Positions 1 to 8,890 are shown, numbered from the stretch's first letter. The stretch is 64,000 bases of DNA from Desulfoluna limicola (GCF_021654575.1 NZ_AP024488.1:1240001-1304000); one strand, 5' to 3'. Numbers and translations are program-made. Notes: generated from the letters alone by a model not told the origin.

Positions 1-524
1 CGGTCGTCAGGAAGTACCTTCGGGTTGTCATCCCACCCGACGAACCCCCGGAGTATGCCTGAGATAAAATGGGCCTGCTGCAACCTGTTGGCCGCTTCCA
101 CATAGCGTTTGATGTTTTCACGGACAGCCTCAGGAGGGGAGGACTCCATGACCTCAAGAAAGTGCATTTTTGCGTTTTCGTAGTCGCCGAGTCTCATCAG
201 GGCGCGGCCGAGTTCCAGGCGCACGCGGTGGGTATCGGGGGCTTCTATCAGCATGCGATCATAAATCATGACCGCCTCTTCGTACATCCCCTGTTCAAAA
301 GCGGAGCGCCCAAGCATAAAGTTGACGGCCGGGTCCCGGGGATTTTCAATAAAGAGGCGGTTGAACGTGTCATAGGCCTCACCGACACGTCCCTCGTCAA
401 ATGCCTTCTTTCCTGCATCAAAGAGGCCCTGGTACACCTCCTGCGTCATGGCGGGGGCCAGGATGGGCCAGGACATCATAAGAAGGCAAAAGGCGAAGAG
501 GCAGGTAGAGCGTGGCATGTTCAT
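1..524 (-). CDS. Secreted TPR protein, N-terminal part (runs off the window)
   Basis: Read on the minus strand, an open frame starts at ATG 524 and continues through base 1, so the C-terminus is missing. The N-terminus has a signal peptide (MNMPRSTCLFAFCLLMMSWP, cleavage probably after the following ILAPA). About four helical repeats of TPR type follow (for example GRVGEAYDTFNRLFIENP, then QGMYEEAVMIYDRMLIEAP and LGDYENAKMHFLEVMESSP). The last visible stretch, GILRGFVGWDDNP, resembles the first strand of an outer-membrane beta-barrel that follows TPRs in surface-lipoprotein-assembly and other exported TPR-barrel proteins; that part is inference. It is therefore exported to the periplasm or outer membrane. 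No partner genes are visible. The following 480 bp hold a repeat module and the ilvE terminator. Confidence 0.7.
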   Translation of the reverse strand, partial: MNMPRSTCLFAFCLLMMSWPILAPAMTQEVYQGLFDAGKKAFDEGRVGEAYDTFNRLFIENPRDPAVNFMLGRSAFEQGMYEEAVMIYDRMLIEAPDTHRVRLELGRALMRLGDYENAKMHFLEVMESSPPEAVRENIKRYVEAANRLQQAHFISGILRGFVGWDDNPKVLPDD

Positions 525-770
525 AGGGCATCGTTTCCGTTGGGAGCCAGATATGAAAAAACAAGGGATTGACGAAAATGCGTGACGTGTGGAACCAGGC
601 TCAGGGGAGGGTGTGATGGAATGCGAAAAGAGATGACTGATCAATGGGGTGTAAAGGCATTTTCCCATAAAAACAGTGGGGTGTCCAGTCGGACATGGGC
701 CCGCAGTGATCATGACCTGCCGCAGGCGCACTGAGGGAAACGAAAAATATGCCTCCTCTGGTCAAAGTGA

Positions 771-855
771 GCCTCCCGCGGCAAGGTGAGCCACCTTGAA
801 AGCGGGGTGCGAATGCGTTTTGTCCCTCGTTCCTCGGGGCAAATCACATTCGCCT
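771..855 (+). repeat. GCCTCCGGCGG-family repeat module, type I hairpin
   Basis: Degenerate gcctcccgcggc end, then the AAGGTGAGCCACCTT hairpin, then the ccctcgttcctcgggg segment between inverted gaatgcg/cattcgc arms. Same family as the other modules listed here. The remaining bases of 525-944 show nothing recognisable. Confidence 0.8.
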
Positions 856-944
856 TTGATTCTAGTGTGAACCTGACGTCAGGGACTGAACCTGATTGTC
901 AAACGGTTGATCCGCTTATTTAAAACTGAATGGTTACCCGAGAA

Positions 945-982
945 CAAAAAAGGCGGCATCCGAGTTTTCGGGTGCCGCCTTT
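945..982 (-). terminator. Rho-independent terminator of ilvE
   Basis: Read on the minus strand, AAAGGCGGCACCCGA pairs with TCGGATGCCGCCTTT around a short loop and runs into six T. It lies 24 bp after the ilvE stop codon. Confidence 0.85.
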
Positions 983-1005
983 GCATGTTCCGTCTGAGTG
1001 CTCTC

Positions 1006-2070
1006 TTACTTTACGGGAACGATCCAGCCCAGGGGATCTTCAGATCGGCCGAACTGGATGTCCATGAGGTCGTTGAAGAGGCCGGAAGAGATGGGGCCTG
1101 CGCCGCCGTCACCCACGGTGATCTCTTTGTCGCCGAACTTGATCATGCCCACAGGGGAGATGACAGCAGCGGTGCCGGAGCCGAAGACCTCCTGGAGGCG
1201 ACCCTCTTCATGGGCCTTGAACACCTCGTCAATGGAGATGCGCTTTTCGGAGACCTTTTTGCCCTGGTGGCGGGCCAGCTTGATGACAGAATCACGGGTG
1301 ATGCCCGCCAGGATGCTGCCGTTGAGCTCCGGGGTGACGATCTCGTCATCGATGACAAAGAAGATGTTCATGGAGCCCACCTCTTCGACGTATTTGCGCT
1401 CAACCCCGTCAAGCCAGAGAACCTGGGTGTACCCTTCGGCCTGGGCAATCTCGGTGGCGTAGAGGCTGGCCGCGTAGTTGGCGGCAGTCTTGGCTGCGCC
1501 CAGGCCGCCACGGACGGCGCGGACGTGCTCGGGGGAGACCCAGATCTTCACCGGGTTGAAGCCCTCGGGATAGTAGGCCCCTACGGGGGAGAGAATGATC
1601 ATGAATCGATGGGTGGGGGACGACTTCAGGCCGATGTAGGGGTCTGTGGCGATGATGAAGGGCCGCACATAGAGAGAGGTACCGGGGGCTGAAGGGATCC
1701 ATCCCTTCTCCATCTCAAGGAGGGTCTCCAGGCCCTTCATGCAATCATCAACATCAATGTTGGGGATGCAGAGGGCTTCAGCGGAGCGGTTCAGGCGCTC
1801 GAAGTTGTCTCTGGGGCGGAAGAGCTGGGCAGATCCGTCTTCTTTTTTGTAAACCTTGAGGCCTTCGAAGATGGTCTGGCCGTAATGAAGCACCATGGTG
1901 GCAGGGCTCACTTCAAAGGGGCCGTAGGGGACAATGCGGGCGTCATGCCAGCCAATGCCTTTGGTGTAGTCCATGATGAACATGTGGTCGGTGAAGATGG
2001 TGCCGAATCCCAGGTTGGATTCATCGGGGTGTGACTTCGGGGTGTCGATTTTGTTGATGGTGATTTCCAT
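1006..2070 (-). CDS. ilvE: Branched-chain amino acid aminotransferase
   Basis: A PLP enzyme that interconverts Leu, Ile and Val with their 2-oxo acids using glutamate/2-oxoglutarate, in the cytoplasm. The 354-aa product matches the class IV, type II BCAT length. It contains the FEGLKVYK segment, the RPRDNFERLNRSAE region and the lysine of GGLGAAKTAANYA (Lys194), the expected Schiff-base residue. The C-terminal GSGTAAVISPVG segment is the usual phosphate-binding turn. ATG 2070 is chosen because GAGG lies 6 nt upstream and MEITINK is the normal start; an earlier ATG at 2151 would add 27 unusual residues. It is a single-gene unit with its own terminator, divergent from the 2-oxoacid:ferredoxin oxidoreductase operon, whose substrates could include its products. 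Confidence 0.95.
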   Translation of the reverse strand: MEITINKIDTPKSHPDESNLGFGTIFTDHMFIMDYTKGIGWHDARIVPYGPFEVSPATMVLHYGQTIFEGLKVYKKEDGSAQLFRPRDNFERLNRSAEALCIPNIDVDDCMKGLETLLEMEKGWIPSAPGTSLYVRPFIIATDPYIGLKSSPTHRFMIILSPVGAYYPEGFNPVKIWVSPEHVRAVRGGLGAAKTAANYAASLYATEIAQAEGYTQVLWLDGVERKYVEEVGSMNIFFVIDDEIVTPELNGSILAGITRDSVIKLARHQGKKVSEKRISIDEVFKAHEEGRLQEVFGSGTAAVISPVGMIKFGDKEITVGDGGAGPISSGLFNDLMDIQFGRSEDPLGWIVPVK

Positions 2071-2571
2071 GGAAGACCTCAAAAAAAACATGGCAATGGC
2101 CGTGGTTGTAAGGACCATTGGCGGTTGATATATCAGGTGACGAAACGCCACTCAAAGTGAACATTGTGTTATTGCGGGCTTTAAAACAAAGCGGGCCAAC
2201 GTCCTGTCTCCTGCCTTAAAATAGCCATGAAGGTCTGGGCTTTAAGGTGAGGAGACCCCTTGGTGCAACGCCTAATCAAAAAGGTGCCTCTGTGTTTTCC
2301 TGGATGCGCAGAACGGACAGGCTCTGGCCATGGGCCGGGGTAGAGGATCGAGTGGCTGGGTGCCAAATCGGTCTCGGCTTGGAGATGCCTTGAGCGGCAA
2401 GTGCGCAAATAATTTAAAATTAGATATCGGCATCCGACGGTTAAATCAAGGGGAATGTGCTCAATGTCTTTGAAAAACGCATATTAACAATGTTTTTAAG
2501 TGATGTTGGGTGAAGTTTTGGAAAGGGCCTTGACAAGAGAAATTGGTTTGCGATATTGCTGATGAATTGAT

Positions 2572-2589
2572 CTTGACGTTAACGTCAAG
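2572..2589. promoter_or_regulatory. Perfect 18-bp palindrome, likely operator
   Basis: CTTGACGTTAACGTCAAG reads the same on both strands. It lies 222 bp before the 2-oxoacid:ferredoxin oxidoreductase operon and 501 bp upstream of ilvE. Its core resembles the MerR-family LiuR-type operator of branched-chain amino acid catabolism as I recall it. Apart from this, 2071-2810 holds no gene I can support. Confidence 0.5.
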
Positions 2590-2810
2590 TGTTGAGCAGA
2601 GACAGCGAACCGAGGGGATACGATGCGTCTCTTAAATGGCGGGGCTTTCCGAGGGGTAGACGGAAAGCCCGGGCCGGTGGTATCGTGTCCCTCTGTCCCG
2701 GAATGATTCCGGGCCGGATATTTAATTGATACTCTGCACCTGACAGGGGTACCGCCCTTTTTGGGTGCCAGGCATGATCGAGGCACACCAGTGCTGAAAG
2801 TGGTGAAAGC

Positions 2811-3374
2811 ATGAGACAGGACATCATTGAAATCCGTTGGCACGGCCGGGGAGGCCAGGGCGCCATCACAGCCGCCAAAATTGTGGCCAACGCCGCATTC
2901 AAGGCGGGGTACAAAGGCGTCGTCATGGCCCCCACCTTCGGAACGGAGCGAAGGGGAGCCCCCGTCTTTACATCTCTAAAAATCTCCCGGGAGAAGATCT
3001 ACGACCTCTCTCCCATTGCCACCCCGGACATGGTGGTGGTGCTGGATCACACGCTTCTTGAAGAGGTGGACGTGACCAGCGGCCTCAAAGAGGGCGGGGA
3101 GATCATTCTTAACACCCCGAAACCCATTGACGCCTATGACTTCGGCAACCACAAGCTCGCCGTGGCAGACGTCACGGCCTGCGCCACCGAAGCAGGGTTG
3201 GCTCCGGGCATCGTCAACACAGGGATTATCGGTGCCTTTGAAAAGGCCACCGGCCTTGTGGGCAGAGAGCTTCTCGGGGAAGCCATCAGAAAGGAGTTCG
3301 CTGCCATGAAACCCGAAGAGAACGCCCAGGCGGCCTCCCTCTCTTTTGATCGCACAGTAATTGGAGGTGCCTGA
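2811..3374 (+). CDS. porC: 2-oxoacid:ferredoxin oxidoreductase, gamma subunit
   Basis: First gene of a four-subunit operon (gamma, delta, alpha, beta) for coenzyme-A-dependent oxidative decarboxylation of a 2-oxoacid (pyruvate or branched-chain) with ferredoxin reduction. The 187-aa protein has the typical gamma-subunit start (IRWHGRGGQGAITAAKIVA) and the GTERRGAPV segment that contacts the CoA side. Its length fits the family. The upstream Shine-Dalgarno is weak. The stop codon TGA shares its A with the ATG of the next gene, so translation is coupled. Pyruvate and 2-ketoisovalerate enzymes share this subunit in some organisms, so substrate cannot be fixed from it. Confidence 0.93.
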   Translation: MRQDIIEIRWHGRGGQGAITAAKIVANAAFKAGYKGVVMAPTFGTERRGAPVFTSLKISREKIYDLSPIATPDMVVVLDHTLLEEVDVTSGLKEGGEIILNTPKPIDAYDFGNHKLAVADVTACATEAGLAPGIVNTGIIGAFEKATGLVGRELLGEAIRKEFAAMKPEENAQAASLSFDRTVIGGA

Positions 3375-3679
3375 TGTCCAAAGAAGAGTTTTGCAACATG
3401 ATCTCAATCAGTGAGCCCGGCCCCGGAGACGGTGGCAACACCGGCTCCTGGCGCGTGCTTCGGCCGGTTCTCGACACGACCAAATGCATCCCGGCCAAGA
3501 CCGGCAAGCCCTCGTGTTTCAACTGCTGGCTCTACTGCCCTGACGGGGTGGTCACCAAGACCATTCCCCCCACCATTGACTACACCTACTGCAAAGGGTG
3601 TGGCATCTGTGCCGAAGAGTGCCCCAGCGGTGCCATTACCATGGTGGATGAAGCGAGCTTTACCAAAGAGGAGAAATAG
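3374..3679 (+). CDS. porD: 2-oxoacid:ferredoxin oxidoreductase, delta (ferredoxin) subunit
   Basis: A 101-aa subunit carrying two [4Fe-4S] clusters that pass electrons from the TPP site to ferredoxin. The first set is CIPAKTGKPSCFNCWLYCP; the second is CKGCGICAEECPSG near residues 76-89. It overlaps the gamma gene by 1 nt and ends 3 nt before the alpha gene, as expected for co-translated subunits. Confidence 0.93.
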   Translation: MSKEEFCNMISISEPGPGDGGNTGSWRVLRPVLDTTKCIPAKTGKPSCFNCWLYCPDGVVTKTIPPTIDYTYCKGCGICAEECPSGAITMVDEASFTKEEK

Positions 3680-3682
3680 ACC

Positions 3683-4876
3683 ATGCATGTGATTGAATCT
3701 GGCAACGTGGCTGCCGCAACAGGGGTCAAGCTGGCAAGAACCCAGGTGATTGCCGCCTACCCCATCACGCCGCAGACCCCTCTGACGGAAAAATTATCTG
3801 AGTTTGTTGAAGGGGGAGAGCTCCCGGCTGAATACATCCCCGTGGAGAGCGAGCACAGCGCCATGGCCGTGTGCATCGCCTCGTCCACCGCAGGCGCCCG
3901 TTCCTTTACCGCCACCAGCGCCAACGGTCTCCTTTACATGAACGAGCAGCTTCACTGGGCCGCAGGTTCCCGCCTTCCCATCGTGATGTGTGTGGCCAAC
4001 CGAGGCGTTGGGGCTCCCTGGACCGTCTGGAACGACCACCAGGACACCATCAGCCAGCGCGACCTGGGCTGGATTCAGCTCTACTGCGCCGATCACCAGC
4101 AGATCCACGACACGGTGATCAAAGCCTTTAAGCTGGCCGAAACCGTGAGCATCCCCGTCATGGTCTGCTACGACGGCTACCTGCTGTCCCACACCTACAT
4201 GCCCTTTGAACAGCCCGATCAGGAGCAGGTGGATGCCTTCCTCCCCCCCTTTGCTCCCGAGCATTTCCTCAACCCTGAAGCGCCCCGGAACTTCAACACT
4301 GTGACCCTGCCGGATGTCCGTCCCGATATTCACGGCAACACGGCGCCCGGTTACATGGAGATCCGTAAGGCACTTCATTCCGACCTTCGCGGTGCCATTG
4401 GCGAGATTGAAAAGATCGATGGCGAATTCGGCGAGATCTTCGGTCGCGGCGGTGAGCCCTTCGTAGAACCATACCGTTGTGACGATGCCGATTACGTGGC
4501 CTTCTGCATGGGCTCTCTCTCCTATCAGATTCGCGACGTGGTGGATGCCATGCGGGAAGAGGGGACCAAAATTGGTGTCATGGGCCTGAAGGTATACCGG
4601 CCCTTCCCCGATGTTGCCGTGCGTGACGCCCTGGCCAAATGCAAAGGCGTGATCGTTCTCGAAAAGGCCCTCTCCTACGGGAACCAGGGCGCGCTCTTTG
4701 CTGACGTAAAATCCGCACTCTTCAGCGCCGAGACCCGTCCTTTCGTACACAACTACATCGTGGGACTTGGGGGCCGGGAGATCAAAACCGAGCACCTGTA
4801 TGATGCCCTGACCGAATCCATCAACAACGAAGCCGCCATCGGGGATGAACCCCAGTGGGTCGGCTTGAAGATGTAG
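3683..4876 (+). CDS. porA: 2-oxoacid:ferredoxin oxidoreductase, alpha subunit
   Basis: A 397-aa subunit with the pyrimidine-binding transketolase fold. It shows the family start (GNVAAATGVKLARTQVIAAY), the YPITPQTPLTEKL segment and the VESEHSAMAVCIASS segment containing the Glu that activates TPP. The C-terminal third (GVMGLKVYRPFP) is domain II. With the beta subunit it forms the TPP active site. Length and sequence are closest to archaeal-type four-subunit pyruvate oxidoreductases. In a Wood-Ljungdahl organism the likely role is interconversion of pyruvate and acetyl-CoA. Confidence 0.93.
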   Translation: MHVIESGNVAAATGVKLARTQVIAAYPITPQTPLTEKLSEFVEGGELPAEYIPVESEHSAMAVCIASSTAGARSFTATSANGLLYMNEQLHWAAGSRLPIVMCVANRGVGAPWTVWNDHQDTISQRDLGWIQLYCADHQQIHDTVIKAFKLAETVSIPVMVCYDGYLLSHTYMPFEQPDQEQVDAFLPPFAPEHFLNPEAPRNFNTVTLPDVRPDIHGNTAPGYMEIRKALHSDLRGAIGEIEKIDGEFGEIFGRGGEPFVEPYRCDDADYVAFCMGSLSYQIRDVVDAMREEGTKIGVMGLKVYRPFPDVAVRDALAKCKGVIVLEKALSYGNQGALFADVKSALFSAETRPFVHNYIVGLGGREIKTEHLYDALTESINNEAAIGDEPQWVGLKM

Positions 4877-4889
4877 AGGCCTGCCTGCT

Positions 4890-5789
4890 ATGGATAACGC
4901 TAAGAAAACGACAATTTTGAATCTGACGGATGACGAACTGGTGAATCCGGGCAACCGGGCCTGCTCCGGTTGCGGCCTGGGCATTGTATACAGAACCGCC
5001 CTCAAAGCCCTGGGCAAAGACACGGTCCTTGCCGTTCCTCCCAGCTGCCTCACCGTGCTCCAGGGGCTCTACCCCGTTGCCGCCACCAAGCTTCCTTGCG
5101 TGAACGTCACCTTCGCCTCAACGGCTGCGGCCGCCACGGGTGTGCGGGCGGCCATGCGCGCCACCGGACGCGATCACCTGAACGTTGTTGCCTTTGCCGG
5201 CGACGGCGGCACCGGTGATATCGGCATCCAGGCCCTCTCCGGTGCCTGCGAACGCGGGGAAGACATCATTTATATCTGCTACGACAACGAAGCCTACATG
5301 AACACCGGCGTGCAGCGCTCCGGCACCACCCCCAAAGGCGTGATGACCACCACCACGCCCATCAAAGGCAAGCTCCAGCACAAGAAGGATGTGCCGAGCA
5401 TCATCGCCGCCCATGGGATCGACTACGTGGCCACCGCCTCTGCCGCCTACCCCTTGGATCTTTACGACAAGGTGAAAAAAGCCGCCGCCATGAAAGGCGG
5501 GACGCGTTATATTCACGTGCACACCCCGTGCCCTCCGGGCTGGGGGTTTGATACCCGCTACACCATCAAGGTGGGCAAGATGAGCGTGGCCACCGGCCTT
5601 TTTGATCTCTACGAGATTGAAAAGGGCAAGTTCTCCCTCACCGGAGAGTCCGCCAAGCGCCTGGGCAAAGAGCGCACCCCCATCGCCGAGTACTTTAAAA
5701 CCCAGCGACGATTCAAAGGTCTCACCCAGGAGATCATTGATGAGATGCAGGCCATCATCGACGACAAGTGGGCTGCATACACAGCGTAA
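4890..5789 (+). CDS. porB: 2-oxoacid:ferredoxin oxidoreductase, beta (TPP-binding) subunit
   Basis: A 299-aa subunit that binds TPP-Mg (GDGG near residue 108, followed by IGIQALSGACERG and YDNEAYMNTGVQRS) and one [4Fe-4S] cluster (Cys residues of ACSGCG near residue 28, a further Cys in PPSC, and CPPG near the C-terminal third). It lies 13 nt after porA and closes the operon, followed by a hairpin terminator at 5902-5939. The YMNTGVQRS segment is typical of pyruvate-type beta subunits; a ketoisovalerate enzyme is the alternative. Confidence 0.93.
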   Translation: MDNAKKTTILNLTDDELVNPGNRACSGCGLGIVYRTALKALGKDTVLAVPPSCLTVLQGLYPVAATKLPCVNVTFASTAAAATGVRAAMRATGRDHLNVVAFAGDGGTGDIGIQALSGACERGEDIIYICYDNEAYMNTGVQRSGTTPKGVMTTTTPIKGKLQHKKDVPSIIAAHGIDYVATASAAYPLDLYDKVKKAAAMKGGTRYIHVHTPCPPGWGFDTRYTIKVGKMSVATGLFDLYEIEKGKFSLTGESAKRLGKERTPIAEYFKTQRRFKGLTQEIIDEMQAIIDDKWAAYTA

Positions 5790-5807
5790 AATACTTGACC
5801 CCGGGAA

Positions 5808-5872
5808 CGCAAATGCTCCGAGCCCTCGTTCCTCGGGCCCTGCGCATTTGCTGACGGGCTTCGCCCGTGGGG
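5808..5872 (+). repeat. ccctcgttcctcggg repeat module (partial)
   Basis: Contains gcaaatg/catttgc inverted arms around the ccctcgttcctcggg core, then a cgggcttcgcccg hairpin. The GCCTCCGGCGG end is absent. Confidence 0.65.
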
Positions 5873-5901
5873 TATTTTAAGGGTACGTATTGAGAAAAAA
5901 G

Positions 5902-5939
5902 AAAACGGGCAATCTCTTATATGAAGTTGCCCGTTTTTT
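5902..5939 (+). terminator. Terminator of the 2-oxoacid oxidoreductase operon
   Basis: ACGGGCAA and TTGCCCGT form a stem followed by six T on the plus strand, 113 bp after the porB stop. Confidence 0.8.
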
Positions 5940-5960
5940 GATTGAAATCGAGGTTTTAAA

Positions 5961-6004
5961 CAAAAAGCCCTGATAATCTATTTGGATTATCAGGGCTTTT
6001 TGTT
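5961..6004. terminator. Bidirectional terminator
   Basis: AAAAAGCCCTGATAATC pairs perfectly with GATTATCAGGGCTTTTT around a 5-nt loop, with T runs on both strands. It separates the convergent porB and UPF0210 genes. Confidence 0.85.
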
Positions 6005-6024
6005 TGTTGGTGACCATTCAGTAA

Positions 6025-6193
6025 GCATCCGGCGGGTCGATTTTTGAAAAAAGCTCCGCAAAAACTTTCCGGTTGTATCTCCTTAAGCCCAAGGCTGTTG
6101 GCGGACCAACGCCATTGGGATTGTCGGAATCGTCACCAAGAGTTGTTTGTCAAACTTTTCAAAAGTTTGGCCCCCGGCAGGGCCGCCGGAGGC
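6025..6193. repeat. Full-length GCCTCCGGCGG mosaic element, type II right end
   Basis: Bounded by gcatccggcggg on the left and gccgccggaggc on the right. The right half has CAAACTTTTCAAAAGTTTG followed by the CCCCCGGCAGGGCCGCCGG fold. About 180 bp of related sequence recurs at 54064-54244, including the shared interior aaaactttccggttg and aaggctgttggc. Confidence 0.85.
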
Positions 6194-6199
6194 AAGCTT

Positions 6200-7573
6200 T
6201 TAGTTTTTCAGGCTGTGAATGGGGGCCGGGATGCGTCCGCCGTGGCGGACGAAGCTGTTCTCTCCCTGGCAGTTTTTCACATCAATGATGGTGGCATGAC
6301 CCAACAGGCCTCCAAAGTGGGCATAGTCTCCAGCCCCTTTTCCGGGGACAGGGATCAGCCGGCATGCGGTGGTTTTGTTGTTGATCATGCCGATGGCCAT
6401 TTCATCGGCGATGATGCCTGCCAGGGTCTCTTCGGAGGTGTTCCCGGGGATGGCGACCATGTCGAGGCCCACGGAGCAGACACAGGTCATGGCTTCGAGT
6501 TTTTCGATGTTGAGGAAACCGTTTCTGCACGCCTCTTCGATGTTCAGGTCCTCACTGACGGGGATGAAGGCTCCGGAGAGTCCGCCCACGTGGGAGCTGG
6601 CAAAGGCGCCGCCTTTTTTCACGGCGTCGTTGAGCATGGCAAGGGCCGCGGTGCTGCCGGGGGCGCCGATGCTGATGAGGCCCAAGCTCTGGAAGATTTC
6701 GCCCACGCTGTCGCCCACCGTGGGGGTGGGAGCCAGGGAAAGGTCCACCACGCCGAAGGGGATATCAAGGGTCTGGGCCACTTCCCGTCCGATGAGCTCG
6801 CCCACGCGGGTGACTTTGCAGGCGGTGCGCTTGATGATCTCGGCGATGTCGCCGAGGCCCAGGTCGGGGCTGGCTTCGATGGCCCGGTCGATGGCGCGTT
6901 TCACCACGCCGGGGCCGCTGACGCCCACATTGATGACGGCGTCGGCTTCTCCGGTCCCCAGGTAGGCACCGGCCATGAAGGGGACATCCTGGGGGATGTT
7001 GCAGAAGACGCAGAGCTTGGCTGCCGCCAGGCCGTCTTTGTCGGCGGTGAGCTCAGCCCCGCGCTTGATGGCCTTGGCCATGAGAAGTACCGCGTCCATG
7101 TTGATGCCGGCCCGGGTGGAGCCCACGTTTACGGAGGCGCAGATGCGATCGGTCTGGGTGAGGGCTTCTGGGATGGCTTCGATGAGGGCGCGGTCGCCGT
7201 TGGCCATGCCTTTTTCCACCAGGGCGGAGAAGCCGCCGATGAAGTCCACGCCAACCTCAACCGCAATATCGTTCAGGGTTTTGGCGATGTCCACCATCTG
7301 TTCGGCGTTGAAGGGTGCCGCCACCACGCCGATGGGGCTGATGGAGATGCGCTTGTTCACCACCTCGATGCCATATTTATCGCCGATGGCGTTGCAGGTC
7401 TCCACAAGGTTTCCCGCAAGGCGGGTGATTTTTTTCCTCAGGTTGGTCTTGAAAACCTCCAGATCGTGGCTGGCGCAGTCAAAGAGGCTGATCCCGAGGG
7501 TTACGGTTCGTACATCAAGGTGCTCGTATTTGAGCATCTCGACGGTTGATATCAGTTCGCTGTCGTTGAGCAT
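6200..7573 (-). CDS. UPF0210 (DUF711, 'PFL family') protein
   Basis: A 457-aa cytoplasmic protein of the conserved UPF0210 family, related by fold to pyruvate formate-lyase-like barrels; no reaction is established to my knowledge. Recognisable segments are MLNDSELISTVEMLKYEHLD at the start, ISISPIGVVAAP, GVDFIGGFSALVEKGM and the C-terminal RLIPVPGKGAGD. ATG 7573 has AGGAA upstream and gives the family's usual N-terminus; the open frame extends 28 codons further upstream without support. It lies 99 bp downstream of an ACT-domain gene on the same strand. UPF0237 (ACT) plus UPF0210 is a widely conserved pair, which suggests a joint ligand-regulated function. Confidence 0.9.
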   Translation of the reverse strand: MLNDSELISTVEMLKYEHLDVRTVTLGISLFDCASHDLEVFKTNLRKKITRLAGNLVETCNAIGDKYGIEVVNKRISISPIGVVAAPFNAEQMVDIAKTLNDIAVEVGVDFIGGFSALVEKGMANGDRALIEAIPEALTQTDRICASVNVGSTRAGINMDAVLLMAKAIKRGAELTADKDGLAAAKLCVFCNIPQDVPFMAGAYLGTGEADAVINVGVSGPGVVKRAIDRAIEASPDLGLGDIAEIIKRTACKVTRVGELIGREVAQTLDIPFGVVDLSLAPTPTVGDSVGEIFQSLGLISIGAPGSTAALAMLNDAVKKGGAFASSHVGGLSGAFIPVSEDLNIEEACRNGFLNIEKLEAMTCVCSVGLDMVAIPGNTSEETLAGIIADEMAIGMINNKTTACRLIPVPGKGAGDYAHFGGLLGHATIIDVKNCQGENSFVRHGGRIPAPIHSLKN

Positions 7574-7672
7574 GGGCTTATTCCTGACATGTCTGTGGCC
7601 GGTCGCGGACTCGGTCCGCAATGGCCGTAAAGGCATCGGGCTGTCTGTTGTTAACACCGGGCATCTGGAAAA

Positions 7673-8221
7673 TCAGATTCGGTTTACCGTGTCAAAGATG
7701 TTTTTGTGCTGAAAGGTGAGGGCCAGGTTGAGGCTTGTGGCCTTCTCTTTCAGGGTTCCCGAGAGAACGTGTCGATCCACGGTGTCCGGGACAAGCACCT
7801 CGTAGACCATGATGTTTCTCTCCGGGTTGTCGCCCCCTTCGAATACGGCCTTGAGGTTGATGATGTTGACGCCCGCTTCGGCAATGACTGTGGAAATGTC
7901 GTACACCAGGCCTCGGCTGTCCGGGCCGATGGTGGTGATAATAAAATGCTCACCGGATGGCTCTTGGGGACCTTCCGACGCCATGGGTTCAATGTGGACG
8001 TGAAGCCCCTTTTCATCGAATGTGCCGTGGAATTGCTCCGAGAAGGTTTCGAAATTGGTACCCTCAGGCGTTGAGATAATGTAAATGCCGGCAAATTCCG
8101 ACTGAAGAATGGTCTGGCTGACGTTTTCTATGTTGCAGCCCAGCTGATAAAGAACCCCGGCCACCGAGGATACGATGCCGGGTCGGTCTTTTCCGATTGC
8201 CGTAATGATGATCTTGCTCAT
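7673..8221 (-). CDS. ACT-domain regulatory protein (GcvR-like, two ACT domains)
   Basis: A 182-aa protein with two ACT small-molecule-binding domains. The first starts at residue 1 (IIITAIGKDRPGIVSSVAGV) and the second near residue 92 (HFIITTIGPDSRGLVYDIST). Each has the expected glycine at the ligand-binding turn. ACT domains bind amino acids or related effectors, so it probably senses a ligand and acts on the downstream UPF0210 product. It is the first gene of the two-gene unit. No catalytic domain is present. Confidence 0.85.
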   Translation of the reverse strand: MSKIIITAIGKDRPGIVSSVAGVLYQLGCNIENVSQTILQSEFAGIYIISTPEGTNFETFSEQFHGTFDEKGLHVHIEPMASEGPQEPSGEHFIITTIGPDSRGLVYDISTVIAEAGVNIINLKAVFEGGDNPERNIMVYEVLVPDTVDRHVLSGTLKEKATSLNLALTFQHKNIFDTVNRI

Positions 8222-8341
8222 GTGTACAACCTGACTCGAAAGTGTTGGTAGGGCCTCGTCGTTTAACGGGCCGTCACGTGGATAATTTGGGCTGTCGTGG
8301 GAGGCTTTCCTGGTGCCTTTCAGCAGAAGGGTGGCGTGTGA

Positions 8342-8357
8342 TTGCGTAAATACGAAA
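8342..8357. promoter_or_regulatory. Candidate operator, TTGCGTAAATACGAAA
   Basis: One arm-mismatched copy of the inverted repeat found at 8641-8656, 120 bp upstream of the ACT gene start (minus). Confidence 0.35.
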
Positions 8358-8640
8358 CTGGTCCCACGGATTCAGCTCGAAAACATCAAACGTGCCGTTC
8401 CCTCAGGATTGGCACGATCAACACTATGTACCATGAACAGATTGGCATGAACACCTTTATTGTAGATGGATAGCGCATTTGGACGTGCTGTGCTCAGCAT
8501 GGCTGGGGCGCATTGTTTGACATGTTGATGAAAACCTCAGTCGTGAATGTTTGGCTGGCATGTTGCATGTTGTGGGTTGATTTATAAATGAAGTATTTCA
8601 GGGTTTTGAATGTCTTGGGGGTGGCCTTTTTCAGTGTTTG

Positions 8641-8656
8641 TTGCGTATTTACGCAA
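8641..8656. promoter_or_regulatory. Candidate operator, TTGCGTATTTACGCAA
   Basis: Inverted repeat TTGCGTA-TT-TACGCAA in the 669-bp divergent intergenic region 8222-8890. A near copy is at 8342. I see no gene in this region. Confidence 0.45.
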
Positions 8657-8890
8657 TCATATTTTTTGAGGATAAATGGCCGGGCAGGGCTTGAAAAATT
8701 CGTTATCCTTTCTACATTATGCCTGTTACAGTAATTCAACCTTTCATGGGTCCCGAGGGGGGCTGGCAGGTGAACCTGAAGCAATGTGGAACATTCATAC
8801 AAAGGTTCTGCTTTGGGGAGTTTATGATCGGGAAATCTTTTTTTTAACCCGACCAGTTTGTGACTGACGTGTTGTGAAACAGGAGATACC

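Noticed and set aside
907..1692. Long plus-strand open frame opposite ilvE
   Set aside because: It is antisense to a clear aminotransferase gene; high GC at third codon positions keeps the opposite frame open. Other long antisense frames (for example opposite hdrA, porA, fdhA and the UPF0210 gene) were rejected for the same reason.
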